A stretch of 64,000 nt of DNA from DASRDU01 sp035652435. GTDB lineage: Bacteria; Acidobacteriota; Blastocatellia; RBC074. The position numbers were made by a program, and so were the translations under genes. The stretch is taken from assembly GCA_035652435.1 (NCBI GenBank), contig DASRDU010000159.1, positions 18,618 to 82,617 on the forward strand, read 5' to 3'. This document shows, piece after piece, positions 57,772 to 64,000 of this stretch. The notes below the pieces were generated by a model, which saw nothing but the letters and a program-made list of their open reading frames with translations, was not told the DNA's origin and made no database searches. Position 1 is the stretch's first letter, and each line of letters starts with the position of its first letter.

Positions 57772-59910
57772 ATGAAGACCTGGCCCGGACAACCTTACCC
57801 GCTCGGGGCGACGTGGGACGGCGCGGGCGTCAACTTCGCGCTCTTTTCGGAGAACGCGACGGCGGTCGAGTTGTGCCTCTTTGACCGGCAGGATACGGCG
57901 CGGCAGACGCACTCCATTCACCTCAACGAACAGACCAACCACGTCTGGCACGTCTACCTGCCCGAAGTGAAGCCCGGACAGCTTTACGGTTACCGCGTCT
58001 ACGGGCCGTACGAGCCGCAGGCCGGTCACCGCTTCAACCCGGCGAAGTTATTGCTCGACCCGTATGCCCGGGCCGTCAACGGCGACCTCGCGTGGGATGA
58101 CGCGCTCTTCGGTTACACCATCGGCGACGAGCAGGGCGACCTCTCACGCGACGAACGCGACAGCGCGCCGTTCATCCCGAAATGCGTCGTCGTTGATTCA
58201 GTATTCAACTGGGGCGGGGACAGGCTGCTCAGGACCCCGTGGGAGCGGACGCTGATTTACGAACTTCACGTCAAAGGCTTCACCAGGCTGCACCCGCTCG
58301 TCCCCCCGGAGTTGCGCGGGACTTTCGCCGGGCTCGCGCACCCGGCGGTCGTCGAATACCTGAAGCAACTCGGCATCACCGCCGTCGAGCTGCTGCCCGT
58401 CCACCAGTTCGTGCGCGACCGCCACCTCGTCGAGCGGGGACTCAGCAATTACTGGGGCTACAACTCGATCAGTTACTTTGCGCCCGACGGCCAGTATTCG
58501 AGCGGCGGCTGCGCGGGCGGGCAGGTCGGTGAATTCAAGGCGATGGTCAGGGCGCTGCACCAGGCCGGGATCGAAGTCATCCTGGACGTGGTGTACAACC
58601 ACACGGGCGAGGGCAGCGAACTCGGGCCGACGCTCAGCTTCCGCGGGATTGACAACGCCTCGTATTACCGCCTCTCGCCCGAAGACCGGCGGTATTATCT
58701 GGACTTCACCGGCTGCGGCAACACGCTCAACCTGACGCACCCGAACACGCTGCAACTGCTGACCGACAGCCTGCGGTACTGGGTGCAGGAGATGCACGTT
58801 GACGGGTTCCGCTTCGACCTGGCTTCGACGCTCGCGCGCAAGCTGTATGAAGTGGACCGGCTCGGCGCGTTCTTCGGGATCATTCATCAGGACCCGGTGC
58901 TGTCGCAGGTCAAGCTGATCGCCGAGCCGTGGGATCTGGGCGAAGGCGGTTATCAGGTCGGGAACTTCCCGGTGCTGTGGGGCGAATGGAACGGGATCTT
59001 CCGCGACACGGTGCGCAGCTTCTGGAAGAACGACGGCGGGCTCGTCTCGAACCTGGCTTACCGCCTGACCGGGAGCAGCGACCTTTATGAAGAAGGCGGG
59101 CGCCGCCCGCACGCGAGCATCAACTTCATCACCGCGCATGACGGCTTCACGCTGGCCGACCTCGTGAGCTACAACGAGAAGCACAACGAGGCGAACGGCG
59201 ACGACAATCGCGACGGCCACGACCACAACCTGAGCTGGAACTGTGGCGCGGAAGGGCCGACCGACGACCCGGGCGTCTGCGGCTTGCGCGCGCGGCAGCA
59301 GCGGAATTTCCTGGCCACATTGCTGCTCTCGCAGGGCGTCCCAATGCTCCAGGCCGGCGACGAGATCGGTCGCACCCAGCGGGGCAACAACAACGCCTAC
59401 TGCCAGGATAATGAAATCTCGTGGCTCGACTGGCGGCTCGATGATTCAAAGCAGAAGCTGCTCGAATTCACGCGGCTCCTGATCCAGCTCTTTCATGAAC
59501 ACCCGGTACTCAGGCGCCGCAAGTTTTTTCAGGGCCGCCGGATTCGCGGCTCTGAAATCCGCGACCTGGTCTGGTTCCGCGCCGACGGCAGCGAGATGAC
59601 CGAAGAAGACTGGGACGACCCTCTGGCCAGTTCAATCGGCCTCAGGCTGGCCGGCGACGCCATCCCCGAAGTTGATCGTTACGGCAACCACATCGTTGAT
59701 GACACGCTGCTGATCCTGATGAGCGCCTATCACGAGCCGCAGCCCTTCGCGCTGCCGGCGCACCGCGAAGACGTCGAATGGGAGCTGATCCTCGACACCC
59801 GACACCCGCTCGGCAGGCCGGGCAGGCCGATGGTCGTGCGAGGCGACAATGTCTACGAAATGGAAGCGCGGTCGCTGGCGCTCTTCCGCCTGCGCTCAGC
59901 CGAACGCTGA
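57772..59910 (+). CDS. glgX: Glycogen debranching enzyme GlgX
   Basis: The protein has 712 residues from the ATG at 57772, which gives the normal GlgX start (MKTWPGQPYPLGATWDGAG); an in-frame TTG at 57745 is less likely. The N-terminal CBM48 domain (about 10-110) is followed by a GH13 barrel. Its nucleophile lies in DGFRFDLAS, the acid in KLIAEPWDLGEGGYQVG and the third Asp in FITAHDGFTLADLVSY. It cleaves alpha-1,6 branches of phosphorylase-limit glycogen. It leads an operon with DUF2934, treZ and a second debranching enzyme. Confidence 0.95.
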   Translation: MKTWPGQPYPLGATWDGAGVNFALFSENATAVELCLFDRQDTARQTHSIHLNEQTNHVWHVYLPEVKPGQLYGYRVYGPYEPQAGHRFNPAKLLLDPYARAVNGDLAWDDALFGYTIGDEQGDLSRDERDSAPFIPKCVVVDSVFNWGGDRLLRTPWERTLIYELHVKGFTRLHPLVPPELRGTFAGLAHPAVVEYLKQLGITAVELLPVHQFVRDRHLVERGLSNYWGYNSISYFAPDGQYSSGGCAGGQVGEFKAMVRALHQAGIEVILDVVYNHTGEGSELGPTLSFRGIDNASYYRLSPEDRRYYLDFTGCGNTLNLTHPNTLQLLTDSLRYWVQEMHVDGFRFDLASTLARKLYEVDRLGAFFGIIHQDPVLSQVKLIAEPWDLGEGGYQVGNFPVLWGEWNGIFRDTVRSFWKNDGGLVSNLAYRLTGSSDLYEEGGRRPHASINFITAHDGFTLADLVSYNEKHNEANGDDNRDGHDHNLSWNCGAEGPTDDPGVCGLRARQQRNFLATLLLSQGVPMLQAGDEIGRTQRGNNNAYCQDNEISWLDWRLDDSKQKLLEFTRLLIQLFHEHPVLRRRKFFQGRRIRGSEIRDLVWFRADGSEMTEEDWDDPLASSIGLRLAGDAIPEVDRYGNHIVDDTLLILMSAYHEPQPFALPAHREDVEWELILDTRHPLGRPGRPMVVRGDNVYEMEARSLALFRLRSAER

Positions 59911-59919
59911 AGGAAGGAA

Positions 59920-59987
59920 AAGGGGAAAAGTAGAAAGTGAAAAGTAAGAAGGCAGAACTGTTATGACACGCCGCCTTTTTACTTTCT
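59920..59987. repeat. Degenerate copy of repeat family E
   Basis: AAAAGTAGAAAGTGAAAAGTAAGAAGGC is followed after a short loop by GCCGCCTTTTTACTTTCTCC. It pairs imperfectly and resembles the other family E copies. It lies between glgX and the DUF2934 gene. Confidence 0.6.
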
Positions 59988-60001
59988 CCCGGAGAATAAC
60001 G

Positions 60002-60280
60002 ATGAGCATCCGTGATAAGTACGATGAGCTGCTGGCTGAAACATCAGAGGCGCAGCAGGACGCTTATGCGGCGAGCCCCGAGACGCTGGCGAACCCGCAG
60101 GAGCTGATCCGGCGGCGGGCTTACGAACTCTACGAGCAGCGGCGGGAAGGCGAGGGAAGCGCGCTGACCGACTGGCTCGAGGCCGAGGCCGAAGTCAACG
60201 CCGCGCTCGGCACGCCCGCTCAGGACGCGCCTGACGACGAGCGGCGATGGCAGACTGCGTCAATGCGCCGCAGTGACTGA
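60002..60280 (+). CDS. DUF2934 family protein
   Basis: The protein has 92 residues from the ATG at 60002, behind GGAG. The DUF2934 helix pair is clear: LIRRRAYELYEQRREGEGSALTDWLEAEAEV. These small acidic proteins are common in Acidobacteriota and deltaproteobacteria, often near glycogen/trehalose or stress genes. No biochemical role is known. It lies between glgX and treZ and is probably co-transcribed. Confidence 0.88.
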   Translation: MSIRDKYDELLAETSEAQQDAYAASPETLANPQELIRRRAYELYEQRREGEGSALTDWLEAEAEVNAALGTPAQDAPDDERRWQTASMRRSD

Positions 60281-60366
60281 TAGTGAGTTGAATGAAGCAT
60301 GAGCATAAATCCGTCGCTACGCGGCGCAGCAATTGATGCACGCTTCAGCTGTTCAAACCCCTCGCG

Positions 60367-62325
60367 ATGAAAGTCACGAAACAAAATCGCCGGCTGCACA
60401 TCGGGGCGGAAGTCGTGCCGCAGGGTGGCGCGCATTTCCGCGTCTGGGCGCCGCGCCGCAAGCATGTCGAAGTCGTCATCGAAGGCGGGCGGGGTTTTGA
60501 TCGCGGCACTCGAACAAACGCGCTTGAGCCTGAAGAGGCTGGTTACTTTTCCGGCCTGGTCGAAGCGGCGGGCGACGGCACGCTCTATCGCTTCCGGCTG
60601 GACGGCGGCGGCGAGCTTTATCCCGACCCCGCCTCGCGCTTTCAGCCGGAGGGCCCGCACGGGCCCTCACAGGTCGTTGATCCGAACGCGTTCGAGTGGG
60701 GTGATGACAACTGGCGCGGCGTCCGAATGCCCGGACAGGTCATCTACGAAATGCACGTCGGCACGTTCACGCGCGAGGGGACGTGGGCGGCGGCGACGCG
60801 CGAACTCGACGAACTGGCGGCGCTCGGCATCACGCTGCTCGAAGTCATGCCGGTGGCGGATTTCCCCGGGCGATTCGGCTGGGGCTACGACGGCGTGGAC
60901 CTCTTCGCGCCGACGCGGCTTTACGGCGTGCCGGATGACTTCCGCCGCTTCGTGGATCGCGCGCACGCGCTCGGCCTGGGCGTCATCCTCGACGTCGTTT
61001 ACAACCACCTGGGGCCGGACGGGAATTACCTGAAGCAGTTCGCCGAGGATTACTTCACCGACCGTTACACGACCGACTGGGGCGAGGCGATCAATTACGA
61101 CGGGGAGAACTCGGGGCCCGTGCGCGAGTTCTCCCTCGACAATGCGGCTTACTGGATTGACGAATACCACCTCGACGGCCTGCGGCTGGACGCGACGCAG
61201 AATATTTACGACTCATCCGCCGACCACATCATCGCCGCCATCGCGCGGCGCGTGCGCGGCGCGGCGCGGGGCCGCGGCACCGTCATCGTCGCCGAAAACG
61301 AGCCGCAGGAAGCGACGCTCGTGCGGGCGGCGGAGCAGGGCGGTTACGGCCTTGATGCGCTCTGGAATGACGATCTGCATCACAGCGCGATGGTCGCGCT
61401 CACCGGGCGCAACGAAGCCTATTACACCGATTACCTGGGCCGGCCGCAGGAATTCATCTCGGCCGTCAAGTACGGGTACCTCTATCAGGGGCAGTGGTAC
61501 AAGTGGCAGAAGCAGCGGCGCGGCACTCCGACATTGAAGCTGCCGCCGGCGACCTTTGTCACCTTCATTCAGAATCATGATCAGATTGCGAATTCGGGTC
61601 GCGGCGAGCGCTGCCACGCGCTGGCGAGTCCGGGCCGCTACCGCGCGATGACCGCGCTCATGCTGCTCGCGCCCGGCACGCCGATGCTCTTTCAGGGGCA
61701 GGAATTCGCGGCTTCGAGCCCGTTCTTTTACTTCGCTGATCACAAGGAAGAGCTGGCCGGTCTGATCCGCAAGGGTCGGGCCGAATTCCTGGCGCAATTC
61801 CGCAGTCTCGCGACCGCGGAGGCTCAGGCCGTCCTGAATGACCCCTGCGACCCGCAGACGTTTGAGCGGTCAAAGCTCGATCTCGCCGAACGCGAGCGAC
61901 ACGCGGGGGTTTATCAAATGCACCGCGACCTGCTCAGGCTGCGGCGCGAAGATGCGGTATTCAGCGCACAGCGCGCCGGTGGGGTTGATGGCGCCGTCCT
62001 CGCCGGCGAAGCTTTCGTGCTGCGCTTTTTCGGCGAAGACGGCGAAGACCGGTTGCTGCTCGTCAACTTCGGCGCTGACCTGCATCTCAACCCCGCGCCC
62101 GAACCGCTGCTCGCGCCGCCGGAAGGAACGGAGTGGGAAACATTGTGGTCGAGCGAGGACCCGCGTTACGGTGGCCTGGGGACTCCGCCGCTCGATTCTG
62201 AAGAGAACTGGCAGCTCCCGGGTCACGCGGCGGTGGCGCTCGGGCCGGTCGAGATACATGAGGACAAGGCGCAGGCCGCGAGAGAGCGGAAGCGGGCGCA
62301 GTGGAAAGGAGAGAAGAGAAAATGA
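60367..62325 (+). CDS. treZ: Malto-oligosyltrehalose trehalohydrolase
   Basis: The protein has 652 residues. It releases trehalose from maltooligosyl-trehalose, the second step of the TreY-TreZ route. The N-terminal CBM48-like domain (about 10-95) has GAHFRVWAPRRKHVEVVIEG. The GH13 barrel has VILDVVYNHLGPDGNYLKQF, nucleophile Asp in GLRLDATQNI, acid Glu in VIVAENEPQEAT and FIQNHDQIANSGRG. Its stop overlaps the next start by four bases. The usual partner treY is not visible and may lie to the right. Confidence 0.95.
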   Translation: MKVTKQNRRLHIGAEVVPQGGAHFRVWAPRRKHVEVVIEGGRGFDRGTRTNALEPEEAGYFSGLVEAAGDGTLYRFRLDGGGELYPDPASRFQPEGPHGPSQVVDPNAFEWGDDNWRGVRMPGQVIYEMHVGTFTREGTWAAATRELDELAALGITLLEVMPVADFPGRFGWGYDGVDLFAPTRLYGVPDDFRRFVDRAHALGLGVILDVVYNHLGPDGNYLKQFAEDYFTDRYTTDWGEAINYDGENSGPVREFSLDNAAYWIDEYHLDGLRLDATQNIYDSSADHIIAAIARRVRGAARGRGTVIVAENEPQEATLVRAAEQGGYGLDALWNDDLHHSAMVALTGRNEAYYTDYLGRPQEFISAVKYGYLYQGQWYKWQKQRRGTPTLKLPPATFVTFIQNHDQIANSGRGERCHALASPGRYRAMTALMLLAPGTPMLFQGQEFAASSPFFYFADHKEELAGLIRKGRAEFLAQFRSLATAEAQAVLNDPCDPQTFERSKLDLAERERHAGVYQMHRDLLRLRREDAVFSAQRAGGVDGAVLAGEAFVLRFFGEDGEDRLLLVNFGADLHLNPAPEPLLAPPEGTEWETLWSSEDPRYGGLGTPPLDSEENWQLPGHAAVALGPVEIHEDKAQAARERKRAQWKGEKRK

Positions 62326-64000
62326 CTGAACCAATCCGTCGCCTCGCCTGGCCGGGGAAAAATGACGCCGATTCGTTTCTGAGACAGGAGTGGCTGGTCA
62401 CCAACGGCATCGGCGGCTACGCCTCGGGCACGATTGCCGGGATCGCGACGCGGCGCTTTCACGGGCTGCTCGTCGCCGCGCACCCGGCCCCGCTCGGGCG
62501 CGTGATGATGCTCAACCAGCTGGCCGAGTACCTGCGCCTGCCCGACGGCACCGCGATTCGTCTCTGCGGTGAGGAGTGCGCGGCGGGCAGCGTCGAACTT
62601 GCGGGCACGGAGTACCTGGCCGAATTCCGGCTGGAGATGGGGCTGCCCGTGTGGCGCTATGAGATCGGCGACCTCGTGCTGGAAAAGCACCTGATCATGC
62701 CGCACCTCCAGAACACGGTTCACGTCACTTACAAACTGCTCTCGGGCGAACGTCCCGTGCAACTCCAGCTGCGGCCTGCGATCTACTTCCGCCTGCACGA
62801 GGGCCTGGTCAGCGAGCCGCTCTCAGACCCTTATACACTGACCATCGTTGATGACCGCTACGAGATCAGAGGCAAGGCCGATTACCCGCCGCTCAGGCTG
62901 CAATTGAAAGGCGAGGCGGCGGCACTGACGCTCGACCGCGGGATCATCAAGGACCAGTTCTATCGCATCGAGGCGCGGCGCGGCTACGACTCGCAGGGCG
63001 TGTTGTGGAGCCCGGGGTATTTCACCGCCACGCTCGCAGCCGGGGCGGGCGCCACGCTGATCGCTTCGACCGAAGGGTGGACGACGATCACCGCGCTCTC
63101 GCCCGAAGAAGCGCTGCCCGCCGAACACGAACGCCGCGCGCGCCTGCTTGCGGCGGCGACCCCCGTCGCCCGGTCGGGCGTGGGCGCGGAACTGGTGCTG
63201 GCGGCGGATCAGTTCATCATCATCCCCGCCGGCCGCAGTGAAGAGGCCGCGCGCGCGCGCGCCGCCGGCGACGAAGTGCGCACAGTGATCGCCGGCTACC
63301 ACTGGTTCACCGACTGGGGGCGCGACACCATGATTAGCCTGGAAGGGCTGACCCTGGTGACGGGGCGCGAGATCGAGGCGCGCTACATCCTGCGCACCTT
63401 CGCGCATTACATCAAGGACGGCCTGATCCCAAACATGTTTCCGGAGGGCCAGAGCCAGGGGCTCTACCACACCGCCGACGCGACGCTCTGGTTCTTCCAC
63501 GCCGTCGATCGTTACGTGCGGCGGACCGGCGACCGCGATACGCTCCGCATGGTGCTGCCCAAGTTCCGCGACATCGTCGCGCACCACGTGCGCGGCACGC
63601 GCTTCGGCATCGGCGTGGACCCCAAAGACGGCCTGTTGCGCCAGGGGGCCGAGGGCTACCAGCTCACCTGGATGGACGCGAAAGTCGGCGACTGGGTGGT
63701 CACGCCGCGGCGCGGCAAGGCGGTCGAGATCAACGCCCTGTGGTACAACGCCCTGCGCCTGCTCGAGCAGTGGCTGCGCGAGGAGACGCGCGAGGACGAC
63801 GCCCGCTTCTACGCCGACCAGGCCGAGCGCGTCCGGCGCTCGTTCAACGAGCGCTTCTGGTACGCCGCGGGAGGGTACCTGTACGACGTCATCGACGGCG
63901 AGCACGGCGACGACCCGGCGTGCCGGCCGAACCAGGTCTTCGCCATCTCGCTCGACTACCCTGTGCTCGCGCCCGAGCGCTGGCAGCCGGTGCTGCAGGT
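62322..64000 (+). CDS. Amylo-alpha-1,6-glucosidase-type glycogen debranching enzyme (partial)
   Basis: This frame, translated by hand, opens at an ATG overlapping the treZ stop and runs to the window edge (about 559 residues). The N-terminal domain begins RRLAWPGKNDADSFLRQEWL, then VTNGIGGYASGTIAGIATRR. The (alpha/alpha)6 catalytic domain has WFTDWGRDTMISLEGLTL, NMFPEGQSQGLYHTADATLW and WMDAKVGDWVVTPRRGKAVE, typical of archaeal-type GDE/GH133 enzymes. It removes alpha-1,6 glucose branches. It is the second debranching enzyme in the operon and the C-terminal end is missing. Confidence 0.93.
   Translation, partial: MTEPIRRLAWPGKNDADSFLRQEWLVTNGIGGYASGTIAGIATRRFHGLLVAAHPAPLGRVMMLNQLAEYLRLPDGTAIRLCGEECAAGSVELAGTEYLAEFRLEMGLPVWRYEIGDLVLEKHLIMPHLQNTVHVTYKLLSGERPVQLQLRPAIYFRLHEGLVSEPLSDPYTLTIVDDRYEIRGKADYPPLRLQLKGEAAALTLDRGIIKDQFYRIEARRGYDSQGVLWSPGYFTATLAAGAGATLIASTEGWTTITALSPEEALPAEHERRARLLAAATPVARSGVGAELVLAADQFIIIPAGRSEEAARARAAGDEVRTVIAGYHWFTDWGRDTMISLEGLTLVTGREIEARYILRTFAHYIKDGLIPNMFPEGQSQGLYHTADATLWFFHAVDRYVRRTGDRDTLRMVLPKFRDIVAHHVRGTRFGIGVDPKDGLLRQGAEGYQLTWMDAKVGDWVVTPRRGKAVEINALWYNALRLLEQWLREETREDDARFYADQAERVRRSFNERFWYAAGGYLYDVIDGEHGDDPACRPNQVFAISLDYPVLAPERWQPVLQ

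Overview
The window is a high-GC bacterial chromosome segment. The best guess at its source is an Acidobacteriota lineage, Blastocatellia-like. The grounds are a very large carboxypeptidase-regulatory-domain TonB receptor, a propeller-type histidine kinase, many DUF-type stress proteins and many unrelated intergenic palindromes. That placement is inference; there is no rRNA gene here to settle it. I found no tRNA, rRNA, CRISPR array, transposase or phage integrase.

Layout. 1-7.1 kb (minus strand): one end of an extracellular contractile injection system (eCIS) locus, reading sheath, tube, zinc-ribbon protein, Pro-rich protein, Pvc16-type terminator and AAA+ ATPase (cut by the window edge), with a small winged-helix gene upstream. 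7.4-10.8 kb: galactokinase, a Rieske/FAD oxidoreductase and a DUF2231 membrane protein. 11.1-14.9 kb (plus): a small protein, a GH43-type glycosidase and a GH1-type glycosidase. 15-23.2 kb: a response regulator, a 32-residue leader-like peptide gene not previously called, a SYLF protein, an Oar-like TonB receptor, a glycine-zipper stress protein, a metallothionein-like protein, an SRPBCC protein and a decayed sterol desaturase. 23.3-31.5 kb (plus): orphan hybrid-type sensor kinase, DksA/TraR protein, aconitase and a Crp/Fnr regulator. 31.4-43.3 kb: a tightly overlapped BON, phosphoesterase and nucleotidyltransferase operon, DUF1003, a second Crp/Fnr, a response regulator, a paired M16 protease operon, cupin, Rho, a transglutaminase-like protein, a membrane protein and a frameshifted DUF1579 gene.

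43.4-57.5 kb (all minus) is a proteostasis and envelope-stress block: Hsp20-Lon, ClpB, CbpM-like regulator, DnaJ, GrpE, DnaK, HdeD-like, LOG family, cardiolipin synthase and DUF1003. 57.7-64 kb (plus) is a glycogen/trehalose operon: glgX, DUF2934, treZ and an amylo-alpha-1,6-glucosidase that runs off the window.

Themes. Gene content leans to stress survival (protein folding, metal binding, envelope, trehalose) and plant or microbial polysaccharide use. The most unusual structural feature is a set of at least eight different long, near-perfect inverted repeats between genes. Some are nested inside each other and one family occurs 45 kb apart. The best candidates for something undescribed are the 32-residue peptide gene at 15.6 kb, the nested palindromes, and the unassigned eCIS proteins.
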